Of a DNA stretch of 64,000 bases, positions 1 to 8,889 are shown one piece after another. Numbering within the stretch: position 1 is the first letter of the stretch; each line of letters starts with the position of its first letter. The notes under the pieces were generated by a model, which did no database searches, was not told where the DNA came from, and saw nothing but the letters and a program-made list of their open reading frames with translations. This DNA is from Calendula officinalis (Eukaryota; Streptophyta; Magnoliopsida; Asterales; Asteraceae). The position numbers and the translations under genes are program-made. The stretch covers positions 31,769,764-31,833,763 of the forward strand of contig OY970829.1 in NCBI GenBank assembly GCA_963853835.1. Reading direction: 5' to 3'.

Positions 1-10
1 AATAAAAAGA

Positions 11-129
11 GGGGTGCAACACGAGGACTTCCCAGGGGGTCACCCATCCTAGTACTACTCTCGCCCAAGCACGCTTAACTGCGGAGTTCTGATGGGATCC
101 GGTGCATTAGTGCTGGTATGATCGCACCC
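11..129 (-). rRNA. 5S rRNA: 5S rRNA
   Basis: Identical to the array consensus. The upstream TATA-like box is TGTAAG instead of TATAAG. Confidence 0.97.
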
Positions 130-202
130 GAAATATGACCCGCTCTTTATTATCTTACACACCAACATTGTTGAATGCTAGGAAGGCTAAACATGTGCTA
201 AG

Positions 203-216
203 GGGCCAAACGGCCC
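203..216 (-). repeat. Small spacer inverted repeat GGGCC-AAAC-GGCCC
   Basis: A 5-bp stem with a 4-base loop. It is intact in units with AGGGGCC and reduced to 3 bp in the more common AGGAGCC units. No function is known to me; it is a useful spacer class marker. Confidence 0.4.
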
Positions 217-362
217 AACCGTGCGCCACACGCCGTCTCCTAGCCCCGGCAGGCCCACGTCCCCACGCCCTCCCCCGCACGCTCGTCCCCTTGTTCACGC
301 ACCACCCACGGTCGCAACCTTGACCACCCCGGAACGCAGGGGAAAAAAACGAAACAAAAAGA

Positions 363-480
363 GGGGTGCAACACGAGGACTTCCCGGGGGTCACCCATCC
401 TAGTACTACTCTCGTCCAAGCACGCTTAACTGCGGAGTTCTGATGGGATCCGGTGCATTAGTGCTGGTATGATCGCACAA
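363..480 (-). rRNA. 5S rRNA: 5S rRNA, 118 nt variant
   Basis: U96 is deleted; also G66A, G2U and G1U. The start-site change means the RNA would not begin with GGG. Confidence 0.93.
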
Positions 481-714
481 GAAATATGTCCCGCTCTTTA
501 TTATCTTATACACCAACAGTGTTGCATGCTAGGAAGGCTAAACATGTGCTAAGGAGCCAAACGGCCCAACCGTGCGCCACCCGCCGTCTCCTAGCCCCGG
601 CAGGCCCACGTTCCCACGCCCTCCCCCGCACGCCCGTCCCCTTGTTCACGCACCACCCACGGTCGCAACCGTGACCACCCCGGGACGCAGGGGAAAAAGA
701 ACGAAACAAATAGA

Positions 715-833
715 GGGGTGCAACACGAGGACTTCCCAGGGGGTCACCCATCCTAGTACTACTCTCGCCTAAGCACGCTTAACTGCGAAGTTCTAATGGG
801 ATCCGGTGCATTAATCCTGGTATGATCGCACCT
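715..833 (-). rRNA. 5S rRNA: 5S rRNA, divergent copy
   Basis: Six changes, among the most of any full-length copy: G64A (A box), C46U, C39U, C20U, C18G, G1A. Its first T-run is broken by an A. Possibly a pseudogene. Confidence 0.9.
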
Positions 834-1066
834 GAAATATGTCCCGCTCTTTATTATCTTATACACCAACAGTGTTGCATGCTAGGAAGGGTAAACATGT
901 GCTAAGGAGCCAAACAGCCCAACCGTGCGCCACCCGCCGTCTCCTAGCCCCGGCAGGCCCACGTTCCCACGCCCTCCCCCGCACGCCCGTCCCCTTGTTC
1001 ACGCACCACCCACGGTCGCAACCGTGACCACCCTGTGACGCAGGGGAAAAAAACGAAACAAAAAGA

Positions 1067-1185
1067 GGGGTGCAACACGAGGACTTCCCAGGGGGTCACC
1101 CATCCTAGTACTACTCTCGCTCAAGCACGCTTAACTGCGGAGTTCTGATGGGATCCAGTACATTAGTGCTGGTATGATCGCACCC
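1067..1185 (-). rRNA. 5S rRNA: 5S rRNA
   Basis: Carries G65A, C29U and C26U. Confidence 0.95.
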
Positions 1186-1420
1186 GTAATATGTCCCGCT
1201 CTTTATTATCTTATACACCAACAGTGTTGCATGCTAGGAAAGCTAAACATGTGCTAAGGAGCCAAACGGCCCAACCGTGCGCCACCCGCCGTCTCCTAGC
1301 CCCGGCAGGCCCACGTTCCCACGCCCTCCCCCGCACGCCCGTCCCCTTGTTCACGCACCACCCACGGTCGCAACCGTGACCACCCCGGGACGCAGGGGAA
1401 AAAAAAACGAAACAAAAAGA

Positions 1421-1539
1421 GGGGTGCAACACGAGGACTTCCCAGGTGGTCACCCATCCTAGTACAACTCTCGCCTAAGCACGCTTAACTGCGGAGTTCT
1501 GATGGGATCCGGTGCATTAGTGCTGGTATGATCGCACCC
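1421..1539 (-). rRNA. 5S rRNA: 5S rRNA
   Basis: Carries C93A, A74U and G64A (A box). Confidence 0.95.
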
Positions 1540-1771
1540 GAAATATCTCCCGCTCTTTATTATCTTATACACCAACAGTGTTGCATGCTAGTAAGGCTAA
1601 ACATGTGCTAAGGGGCCAAACGGCCCAACCGTGCGCCACCCCCCGTCTCCTAGCCCCGGCAGGCCCACGTCCCCACGCCCTCCCCCGCACGCTCGTCCCC
1701 TTTTTCACGCACCACCCACGGTCGCAACCGCGACCACTTCGGGACGCAGGAAAAAAAACGAAACAAAAAGA

Positions 1772-1890
1772 GGGGTGCAACAAGAGGACTTCCCAGGGGG
1801 TCACCCATCCTAGTACTACTCTCGCACAAGCACGCTTAACTGCGGAGTTCTGATGGGATCCGGTGCATTAGTGCTGGTATGATCGCACCC
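1772..1890 (-). rRNA. 5S rRNA: 5S rRNA
   Basis: Carries G108U and G65U. Confidence 0.95.
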
Positions 1891-2124
1891 GAAATATGTC
1901 CCGCTCTTTATTATCTTATACACCAACAGTGTTGCATGCTAGGAAGGCTAAACATGTGCTAAGGGGCCAAACGGCCCAACCGTGCGCCACCCGCCGTCTC
2001 CTAGCCCCGGCAGGCCCACGTTCCCACGCCCTCCCCCGCACGCCCGTCCCCTTGTTCACGCACCACCCACGGTCGCAACCGTGACCACCCCGGGACGCAG
2101 GGGAAAAAAAACGAAATAAAAAGA

Positions 2125-2243
2125 GCGGTGCAACACGAGGACTTCCCAGGGGGTCACCCATTCTAGTACTACACTCGCCCAAGCACGCTTAACTGCGGAG
2201 TTCTGATGGGATCCGGTGCATTAGTGCTGGTATGATCGCACCC
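2125..2243 (-). rRNA. 5S rRNA: 5S rRNA
   Basis: Carries C118G (helix I), G82A (C box) and A71U (intermediate element). Confidence 0.94.
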
Positions 2244-2476
2244 GAAATATGTCCCGCTCTTTAATATCTTATACACCAACAGTGTTGCATGCTAGTAAGG
2301 CTAAACATGTGCTAAGGGGCCAAACGGCCCAACCGTGCGCCACCCCCCGTCTCCTAGCCCCGGCAGGCCCACGTCCCCACGCCCTCCCACGCACGCTCGT
2401 CCCCTTTTTCACGCACCACCCACGGTCGCAACCGTGACCACTTCGGGACGCAGGAAAAAAAAACGAAACAAAAAGA

Positions 2477-2594
2477 GGGGTGCAACACGAGGACTTCCCG
2501 GGGGTCACCCATCCTAGTACTACTCTCGCCCAAGCACGCTTAACTGCGGAGTTCTGATGGGATCCGGTGCATTAGTGCTGGTATGATCGCACCC
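2477..2594 (-). rRNA. 5S rRNA: 5S rRNA, 118 nt variant
   Basis: U96 is deleted, as at 363; otherwise consensus. Confidence 0.95.
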
Positions 2595-2827
2595 AAAATA
2601 TATCCCGCTCTTTATTATCTTATACGCCAACAGTGTTTCATGTTAGGAAGGCTAAACATGTGCTAAGGGGCCAAACGGCCCAACCGTGCGCCACCCCCCC
2701 GTCTCCTAGCCCCGGCAGGCCCACGTCCCCACGCCCTCCCCCGCACGCTCGTCCCCTTTTTCACGCACCACCCACGGTCGCAACCGTGACCACCCCGGGA
2801 CGCAGGGGAAAAAACGAAACAAAAAGA

Positions 2828-2946
2828 GGGGTGCAACACGAGGACTTCCCAGGGGGTCACCCATCCTAGTGCTACTCTCGCACAAGCACGCTTAACTGCG
2901 GAGTTCTGATGGGATACGGTGCATTAGTGCTGGTATGATCGCACCC
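2828..2946 (-). rRNA. 5S rRNA: 5S rRNA
   Basis: Carries U76C, G65U and G31U. Confidence 0.95.
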
Positions 2947-3179
2947 AAAATATTTCCCGCTCTTTATTATCTTATACACCAACAGTGTTGCATGCTAGGA
3001 AGGGTAAACATGTGCTAAGGGGCCAAACGGCCCAACCGTGCGCCACCCGCCGTCTCCTAGCCCCGGCAAGCCCACGTTCCCACGCCCTCCCCCGCACGCC
3101 CGTCCCCTTGTTCTCGCACCACCCACGGTCGCAACCGTGACCACCCCGGGACGCAGGGGAAAAAAACGAAACAAAAAGA

Positions 3180-3298
3180 GCGGTGCAACTTGAGGACTTC
3201 CCAGGGGGTCACCCATCCTAGTACTACTCTCGCCCAAGCACGCTTAACTGCGGAGTTCTGATGGGATCCGGTGCATTAGTGCTAGTATGATCGCACCC
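3180..3298 (-). rRNA. 5S rRNA: 5S rRNA
   Basis: Carries C118G, U109A, G108A and C15U; the first change weakens helix I. Confidence 0.94.
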
Positions 3299-3523
3299 GA
3301 AATATGTCCCGCTCTTTATTATCTTATACACCAACAGTGTTGCATGCTAGGAAGGCTAAACATGTGCTAAGGAGCCAAACGGCCCAACCGTGCGCCACCC
3401 GCCGTCTCCTACCCCCGGCAGGCCCACGTCCTCCCCCGCACGCCCGTCCACTTGTTCACGTACCACCCACGGTCGCAACCGTGACCACCCCGGGACGCAG
3501 GGGAAAAAAACAAAACAAAAAGA

Positions 3524-3642
3524 GGGGTGCAACACGAGGACTTCCCAGGGGGTCACCCATCCTAGTACTACTCTCGCCCAAGCACGCTTAATTGCGGAGT
3601 TCTGATGGGATCCGGTGCATTAGTGCTGGTATAATCGCACCC
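3524..3642 (-). rRNA. 5S rRNA: 5S rRNA
   Basis: Carries G51A (A box) and C10U. Confidence 0.95.
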
Positions 3643-3855
3643 GAAATATGTCCCGCTCTTTATTATCTTATACACCAACAGTGTTGCATGCTAGGAAGGC
3701 TAAACATGTGCTAAGGAGCCAAACGGCCCAACCGTGCGCCACCCGCCGTCTCCTAGCCCCGGCAGGCCCACGTTCCCACGCCCTCCCCCGCACGCCCGTC
3801 CCCTTGTTCACGCACCACCCACGGTCGCAACCGTGACCACCCCGGGACGCAGGGG

Positions 3856-3871
3856 AAAAAAAAAAAAAAAA
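3856..3871 (-). terminator. Single 16-T terminator, variant
   Basis: After the gene at 3875-3993 the usual double T-run with its CG and G interruptions is replaced by TAA followed by one run of 16 T. It should still terminate Pol III. Confidence 0.7.
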
Positions 3872-3874
3872 TTA

Positions 3875-3993
3875 GCGGTGCAACACGAGGACTTCCCAGG
3901 GGGTCACCCATCCTAGTACTACTCTCACCCAAGCACGCTTAACTGCGGAGTTCTGATGGGATCCGGTGCATTAGTGCTGGTATGATCGCACCC
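3875..3993 (-). rRNA. 5S rRNA: 5S rRNA
   Basis: Carries C118G and C67U (intermediate element). It is followed by the unusual 16-T terminator. Confidence 0.95.
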
Positions 3994-4213
3994 GAAATAT
4001 GTCCCGCTCTTTATTATCTTATACACCAACAGTGTTGCATGCTAGGAAGGCTAAACATGTGCTAAGGAGCAAAACGACCCAACCGTCTCCTAGCCCCGGC
4101 AGGCCCACGTCCTCACGCCCTCCCCCGCACGCCCGTCCCCTTGTTCACGCACCACCCACGGTCGCAACCGTGACCACCCCGGGACACAGGGGAAAAAAAA
4201 CAAAACAAAAAGA

Positions 4214-4332
4214 GGGGTGCAACACGAGGACTTCCCAGGGGGTCACCAATCCTAGTACTACTCTCGCCCAAGCACGCTTAACTGCGGAGTTCTGATGGGA
4301 TCCGGTGCATTAGTGCTGGTATGATCGCACCC
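4214..4332 (-). rRNA. 5S rRNA: 5S rRNA, class H
   Basis: Carries G85U in the C box, the mark of class H (also 9937, 54140, 54828, 58339, 59027, 61506, 62195). Confidence 0.95.
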
Positions 4333-4552
4333 GAAATATGTCCTACTCTTTATTATCTTATACACCAACAATGTTGCATGCTAGGAAGGCTAAACATGTG
4401 CTAAGGAGCAAAACGACCCAACCGTCTCCTAGCCCCGGCAGGCCCACGTCCTCACGCCCTCCCCCGCACGCCCGTCCCCTTGTTCACGCACCACCCACGG
4501 TCGCAACCGTGACCACCCCGAGACGCAGGGGAAAAAAAATGAAACAAAAAGA

Positions 4553-4671
4553 GGGGTGCAAAACGAGGACTTCCCAGGGGGTCACCCATCCTAGTACTAC
4601 TCTCACCCAAGCACGCTTAACTGCGGAGTTCTGATGGGATCCGGTGCATTAGTGCTGGTATGATCGCACCC
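4553..4671 (-). rRNA. 5S rRNA: 5S rRNA, class I
   Basis: Carries G110U and C67U. The hAT element lies 110 bp upstream of its 5' end. Confidence 0.95.
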
Positions 4672-4773
4672 GAAATATGTCCCGCCCTTTATTATCTTAT
4701 ACACCAACAGTGTTGCATGCTAGGAAGGCTAAACATGTGCTAAGGAGCCAAACGGCCCAACCGTGCGCCACCC

Positions 4774-4781
4774 CCCGTCTC
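4774..4781. repeat. Left 8-bp target site duplication
   Basis: CCCGTCTC immediately left of the inserted element. The same 8 bp follow the element at 5342-5349, and uninterrupted spacers of the same class carry it once. Eight base pairs is the target duplication size of hAT transposons. Confidence 0.92.
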
Positions 4782-4815
4782 TAGGGGTGCCCAAAGGGTT
4801 GACCCGACCCGACCC
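4782..4815 (+). repeat. Left terminal inverted repeat of hAT element
   Basis: 34 bp; the first 13 bp match the right end perfectly, with mismatches at positions 14, 19 and 20. Confidence 0.9.
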
Positions 4816-4914
4816 TAACCCGAACCCGAACCCGATTACGCTTATCGGGTCGGGTCTATTCGGGTTGCATGTTATTATCGGGTTTTTTAAACCCGACCCG
4901 ACCAACCCGATTCA

Positions 4915-4943
4915 TTATCGGGTCGGGTTTCGGGTTAGAATTT
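4915..4943 (+). repeat. Internal 29-bp direct repeat, copy 1
   Basis: It starts TTATCGGGTCGGG and ends GGTTAGAATTT. The same 29 bp occur at 5240-5268 on the same strand, suggesting the arms grew by internal duplication. Confidence 0.85.
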
Positions 4944-4974
4944 CTTACCTTTGTCGGGTTCGGGTTGACCCGAT

Positions 4975-5165
4975 TAAAGTTTAAGTATTTTATTTCCTAC
5001 AAAAATTAATATATTTTTACTATTAAATCAATTAATTAGCAAATTATATGATAAAGTATTCAATAAAAATTAATTAATAATTAAAAGTGTTAAATAAATA
5101 CTTATAAAATTCAATATATTAAATAATTTCTATAGTTTTTTACCAAAAATTCCTAACTTAAGTGT
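4975..5165. other. AT-rich core of the hAT element
   Basis: Long A/T stretches with no open frame of note and no similarity to the 5S unit. The strong base-composition break on both sides marks it as foreign to the spacer. Confidence 0.8.
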
Positions 5166-5239
5166 AACCCGACCAACCCGATCGGGTCAACCCGACAAAC
5201 CCGAAACCCGACAAACCCGAACCCGACAAACCCGAATCC

Positions 5240-5268
5240 TTATCGGGTCGGGTTTCGGGTTAGAATTT
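5240..5268 (+). repeat. Internal 29-bp direct repeat, copy 2
   Basis: Identical to 4915-4943, on the other side of the AT-rich core. Confidence 0.85.
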
Positions 5269-5307
5269 TTTAACCTCAAACCCGACGGACCCGACCCAAT
5301 AAGAGCC

Positions 5308-5341
5308 GGGTCGGGTCGGGTTGACCCGTTGGGCACCCCTA
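5308..5341 (-). repeat. Right terminal inverted repeat of hAT element
   Basis: Reverse complement of the left end apart from 3 mismatches in 34 bp; the outermost 13 bp are TTGGGCACCCCTA. Confidence 0.9.
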
Positions 5342-5349
5342 CCCGTCTC
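5342..5349. repeat. Right 8-bp target site duplication
   Basis: CCCGTCTC, matching 4774-4781. The spacer then resumes with CTAGCCCCGG as in empty-site units. Confidence 0.92.
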
Positions 5350-5471
5350 CTAGCCCCGGCAGGCCCACGTCCCCACGCCCTCCCACGCACGCTCGTCCCC
5401 TTTTTCTAGCACCACCCACGGTCGCAACCGTGACCACTTCGGGACGCAGGAAAAAAAACGAAACAAAAAGA

Positions 5472-5590
5472 GGGGTGCAACACGAGGACTTCCAAGGGGG
5501 TCACCCATCATAGTACTACTCTCGCCCAAGCACGCTTAACTGCGGAGTTCTGATGGGATCCGGTGCATTAGTGCTGGTATGATCGCACCC
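5472..5590 (-). rRNA. 5S rRNA: 5S rRNA
   Basis: Carries G97U and G81U (C box). First gene to the right of the hAT insertion, in the same unit. Confidence 0.95.
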
Positions 5591-5822
5591 GAAATATGTC
5601 GCGCTCTTTATTATCTTATACGCCAACAGTGTTGCATGCTAGGAAGGCTAAACATGTGCTAAGGGGCCAAACGGCCCAACCGTGCGCCACCCCCCGTCTC
5701 CTAGCCCCGGCAGGCCCACGTCCCCACGCCGTCCCCCGCACGCTCGTCCCCTTTTTCACGCACCACCCACGGTCGCAACCGTGACCACCCCGGGACGCAG
5801 GGGAAAAAACGAAACAAAAAGA

Positions 5823-5941
5823 GGGTTGCAACACGAGGACTTCCCAGGGGGTCACCCATCCTAGTACTACTCTCGCCCAAGCACGCTTTACTGCGGAGTT
5901 CTAATGGGATACGGTGCATTAGTGCTGGTATGATCGCACCC
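5823..5941 (-). rRNA. 5S rRNA: 5S rRNA, class A
   Basis: Carries C116A, U53A (A box), C39U and G31U. This four-change haplotype defines class A and recurs eight more times, so it has been amplified despite the A-box change. Confidence 0.95.
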
Positions 5942-6027
5942 GAAATATGTCCCGCTCTTTATTATCTTATATACCAACAGTGATGCATGCTAGGAAGGCT
6001 AAACATGTGCTAAGGGGCCAAACGGCC

Positions 6028-6075
6028 CAATCGTGCGCCACCCGCCGTCTCCAATCGTGCGCGACCCGCCGTCTC
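6028..6075 (-). repeat. 24-bp tandem duplication in spacer
   Basis: Two adjacent 24-bp copies with one mismatch (GCGACC for GCCACC). The starting copy carries CAATCG where most spacers have CAACCG. The same duplication recurs in eight more spacers. Confidence 0.85.
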
Positions 6076-6197
6076 CTAGCCCCGGCAAGCCCACGTTCCC
6101 ACGCCCTCCCCCGCACGCCCGTCCCCTTGTTCACGCACCACCCACGGTCGCAACCGTGACCACCCCGGGACGCAGGGGAAAAAACGAAACAAAAAGA

Positions 6198-6316
6198 GCG
6201 GTGCAACACGAGGACTTCCCAGGGGGTCACCCATCCTAAAACTACTCTCGCCCAAGCACGCTTAACTGCGGAGTTCTGATGGGATCCGGTGCATTAGTGC
6301 TGGTATGATCGCACCC
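6198..6316 (-). rRNA. 5S rRNA: 5S rRNA, class B
   Basis: Carries C118G and C78U (class B) plus A77U. Confidence 0.95.
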
Positions 6317-6541
6317 GAAATATGTCCCGCTCTTTATTATCTTATACACCAACAGTGTTGCATGCTAGGAAGACTAAACATGTGCTAAGGAGCCAAACGG
6401 CCCAACCGTGCGCCACCCGCCGTCTCCTAGCCCCGGCAGGCCCACGTCCTCCCCCGCACGCCCGTCAACTTGTTCACGCACCACCCACGGTCGCAACCGT
6501 GACCACCCCGGGACGCAGGGGAAAAAAACGAAACAAATAGA

Positions 6542-6660
6542 GGGGTGCAACACGAGGACTTCCTAGGGGGTCACCCATCCTAGTACTACTCTCGCCCAAG
6601 CACGCTTAACTGCGGAGTTCTGATGGGATCCGGTACATTAGTGCTGGTATGATCGCACCC
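6542..6660 (-). rRNA. 5S rRNA: 5S rRNA, class C
   Basis: Carries G97A and C26U, the class C pair. The first T-run of its terminator is broken to TTT. Confidence 0.95.
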
Positions 6661-6837
6661 GAAATATGTCCCGCTCTTTATTATCTTATACACCAACAGT
6701 GTTGCATGGTAGGAAGGCTAAACATGTGCTAAGGAGCCAAACGGCCCAACCGTGCGCCACCCGCCGTCTCCTAGCCCCGGCAGGCCCACGTTCCCACGCC
6801 CTCCCCCGCACGCCCGTCCCCTTGTTCACGCACCACC

Positions 6838-6853
6838 CACGGTCGCAACCGTG
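6838..6853 (-). repeat. Conserved 6-bp inverted repeat in spacer
   Basis: CACGGT-CGCA-ACCGTG can fold into a perfect 6-bp stem with a 4-base loop, about 40 nt past the gene 3' end. It recurs in almost every unit. Loop changes (CACA, CGTA) keep the stem. The arm change to AGCGTG (near 11282, 21961, 22661, 23716, 26159, 26857) or to ACTGTG/ATCGTG (near 10582, 55135, 54094, 58292, 61460) breaks one pair. Confidence 0.55.
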
Positions 6854-6873
6854 ACCACCCCGGGACGCAGGGG

Positions 6874-6893
6874 AAAAAAACGAAACAAAAAGA
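6874..6893 (-). terminator. Representative Pol III terminator (double T-run)
   Basis: Directly after the gene 3' end, the minus strand reads TC, then five T, G, TTTCG, then seven T. RNA polymerase III stops at runs of four or more T, so the first run should terminate and the second is a backup. The second run varies from 5 to about 11 T between units. Units at 715, 6542 and 62195 have the first run broken to TTT by an A; they must rely on the second run. Confidence 0.85.
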
Positions 6894-7012
6894 GGGGTGC
6901 AACACGAGGACTTCCCAGGGGGTCACCCATCCTAGTACTACTCTCGCCCAAGCACGCTTAACTGCGGAGTTCTGATGGGATCCGGTGCATTAGTGCTGGT
7001 ATGATCGCACCC
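6894..7012 (-). rRNA. 5S rRNA: 5S rRNA, consensus copy (reference)
   Basis: The RNA acts in the central protuberance of the large ribosomal subunit. This 119-nt copy equals the array consensus. Reading the minus strand: 5' end GGGTGCGATC, A box AGTTAAGCGTGCTTG at nt 50-64, intermediate element at 67-72, C box AGGATGGGTG at 80-89, 3' end TTGCACCCC. Nucleotides 1-10 pair with 110-119 to close helix I. Upstream TATA-like box and downstream double T-run are intact, so this is a good candidate for an expressed copy. Confidence 0.98.
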
Positions 7013-7043
7013 GAAATATGTCCCGCTCTTTATTATCTTATAC
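7013..7043 (-). promoter_or_regulatory. Representative 5S upstream promoter
   Basis: Upstream of the consensus gene ending at 7012, reading the minus strand: C at -1, a GC dinucleotide at -14/-13 followed by GGG, and TATAAG at -30 to -25 within an A/T stretch. Plant 5S genes are known to use a TATA-like box near -28, a GC pair near -12 and C at -1, so the layout fits with a 2-nt offset. Most units share this block. Variants: TGTAAG upstream of the genes at 11, 15476, 20955, 31011 and 35099; TATAAT upstream of 12719, 18198, 25151, 48202, 54140, 58339 and 61506. The -1 base is T (plus-strand A) at several units, for example 2595 and 9705. Confidence 0.8.
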
Positions 7044-7236
7044 ACCAACAGTGTTGCATGCTAGGAAGGCTAAACATGTGCTAAGGAGCCAAACGGCCCA
7101 ACCGTGCGCCACCCGCCGTCTCCTAGCCTCGGCAGGCCCACGTCCTCCCCCGCACGCCCGTCCACTTGTTCACGCACCACCCACGGTCGCAACCGTGACC
7201 ACCCCGGGACGCAGGGGAAAAAACGAAACAAAAAGA

Positions 7237-7355
7237 GGGGTGCAACACGAGGACTTCCCAGGGGGTCACCCATCCTAGTACTACTCTCGCCCAAGCACGC
7301 TTAACTGCGGAGTTCTGATGGGATCCGGTGCATTAGTGCTGGTATGAGCGCACCC
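7237..7355 (-). rRNA. 5S rRNA: 5S rRNA
   Basis: Carries A8C in helix I. Confidence 0.96.
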
Positions 7356-7587
7356 GAAATATGTCCCGCTCTTTATTATCTTATACACCAACAGTGTTGC
7401 ATGCTAGGAAGGCTAAACATGTGCTAAGGAGCCAAACGGCCCAACCGTGCGCCACCCCCCGTCTCCTAGCCCCGGCAGGCCCACGTCCCCACGCCCTCCC
7501 ACGCACGCTCGTCCCCTTTTTCTAGCACCACCCACGGTCGCAACCGTGACCACTTCGGGACGCAGGAAAAAAAACGAAACAAAAAGA

Positions 7588-7706
7588 GGGGTGCAACACG
7601 AGGACTTCCCAGGGGGTCACCCATCCTAGTACTACTCTCGCCCAAGCACGCTTAACTGCGGAGTTCTGATGGGATCCGGTGCATTAGTGCTGGTATGATC
7701 GCACCC
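7588..7706 (-). rRNA. 5S rRNA: 5S rRNA, consensus copy
   Basis: No change from consensus. The spacer on its right side (7356-7587 lies to its left) shows the empty version of the hAT target. Confidence 0.97.
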
Positions 7707-7939
7707 GAAATATGTCGCGCTCTTTATTAACTTATACGCCAACAGTGTTGCATGCTAGGAAGGCTAAACATGAGCTAAGGGGCCAAACGGCCCAACCGTG
7801 CGCCACCCCCCGTCTCCAAGCCCCGGCAGGCCCACGTCCCCACGCCGTCCCCCGCACGCTCGTCCCCTTTTTCACGCACCACCCACGGTCGCAACCGTGA
7901 CCACCCCGGGACGCAGGGGAAAAAAACGAAACAAAAAGA

Positions 7940-8058
7940 GGGTTGCAACACGAGGACTTCCCAGGGGGTCACCCATCCTAGTACTACTCTCGCCCAAGCA
8001 CGCTTTACTGCGGAGTTCTAATGGGATACGGTGCATTAGTGCTGGTATGATCGCACCC
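7940..8058 (-). rRNA. 5S rRNA: 5S rRNA, class A
   Basis: Carries C116A, U53A, C39U and G31U. It lies downstream of the terminator-less copy at 8198-8311 and could be transcribed through from it. Confidence 0.95.
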
Positions 8059-8197
8059 GAAATATGTCCCGCTCTTTATTATCTTATACACCAACAGTGT
8101 TGCATGCTAGGAAGGCTAAACATGTGCTAAGGGGCCAAACGGCCCAATCGTGCGCCACCCGCCGTCTCCTAGCCCCGGCAGGCCCACGTCCTCCCCC

Positions 8198-8311
8198 GCA
8201 ACACGAGGACTTCCCAGGGGGTCACCCATCCTAATACTACTCTCGCCCAAGCACGCTTAACTGCGGAGTTCTGATGGGATCCGGTGCATTAGTGCTGGTA
8301 TGATCGCACCC
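8198..8311 (-). pseudogene. 5S rRNA copy lacking 3' end and terminator
   Basis: About 100 bp are missing between the spacer (ending CCCCCGCA) and the gene body (starting at ACACGAGG). The last five RNA nucleotides, the T-runs and the adjoining spacer are gone. The internal promoter is intact and carries only C78U (class B). The breakpoint shows GCA microhomology. No T-run of four or more exists on the minus strand until after the gene at 7940. Confidence 0.93.
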
Positions 8312-8536
8312 GAAATATGTCCCGCTCTTTATTATCTTATACACCAACAGTGTTGCATGCTAGGAAGGCTAAACATGTGCTAAGGAGCCAAACGGCCCAA
8401 CCGTGCGCCACCCGCCGTCTCTTAGCCCCGGCAGGCCCACGTCCTCCCCCGCACGCCCGTCAACTTGTTCACGCACCACCCACGGTCGCAACCGTGACCA
8501 CCCCGGGACGCAGGGGAAAAAAACGAAACAAAAAGA

Positions 8537-8655
8537 GGGGTGCAACACGAGGACTTCCTAGGGGGTCACCCATCCTAGTACTACTCTCGCCCAAGCACGC
8601 TTAACTGCGGAGTTCTGATGGGATCCGGTACATTAGTGCTGGTATGAACGCACCC
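8537..8655 (-). rRNA. 5S rRNA: 5S rRNA, class C
   Basis: Carries G97A, C26U and A8U. Confidence 0.95.
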
Positions 8656-8889
8656 GAAATATGTCCCGCTCTTTATTATCTTATACACCAACAGTGTTGC
8701 ATGCTAGGAAGGCTAAACATGAGCTAAGGAGCCAAACGGCCCAACCGTGCGCCACCCGCCGTCTCCTAGCCCCGGCAGGCCCACGTTCCCACGCCCTCCC
8801 CCGCACGCCCGTCCCCTTGTTCACGCACCACCCACGGTCGCAACCGTGACCACCCCGGGACGCAGGGGAAAAAAAACGAAACAAAAAGA

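Larger units (their letters stand above)
4782..5341. mobile_element. Non-autonomous hAT-type DNA transposon (MITE-like), 560 bp
   Basis: The element starts TAGGGGTGCCCAA and ends with its exact reverse complement. The terminal inverted repeats extend to 34 bp with 3 mismatches, and an 8-bp duplication (CCCGTCTC) flanks it. TIRs of the form (C/T)AGGGGTG and 8-bp target duplications are established hAT superfamily traits. Subterminal arms are dense in CCCGA/CGGGT pentamers in both orientations; a 29-bp stretch (4915-4943) is repeated directly at 5240-5268. The middle (about 4975-5165) is very AT-rich, unlike the GC-rich spacer. No transposase is encoded, so it would need one supplied in trans. 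It sits 110 bp upstream of the 5' end of the gene at 4553-4671, outside that gene's TATA-like box, so that gene's core promoter is intact. A specific hAT family (Ac, Tag1, Tip100) cannot be assigned by eye. Confidence 0.9.

Noticed and set aside
11..129. tRNA gene, suggested by A-box-like and B-box-like motifs
   Set aside because: The sequence is a full 5S rRNA with its own A, intermediate and C elements; no cloverleaf fits.
4800..4845. Telomere-like CCCTAA/CCCGAA runs in the hAT arm
   Set aside because: The pentamer CCCGA dominates and the plant telomere heptamer CCCTAAA is not repeated in tandem. The runs occur in both orientations as part of the subterminal arms.
4763..4984. A 73-codon open frame crossing the left end of the hAT element
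   Set aside because: It starts in the 5S spacer and runs through pentamer repeats; it has no transposase feature.
4782..5341. Solo LTR or SINE instead of a DNA transposon
   Set aside because: Ends are inverted rather than TG...CA, the target duplication is 8 bp, there is no poly-A tail, and no Pol III box is seen inside the element.
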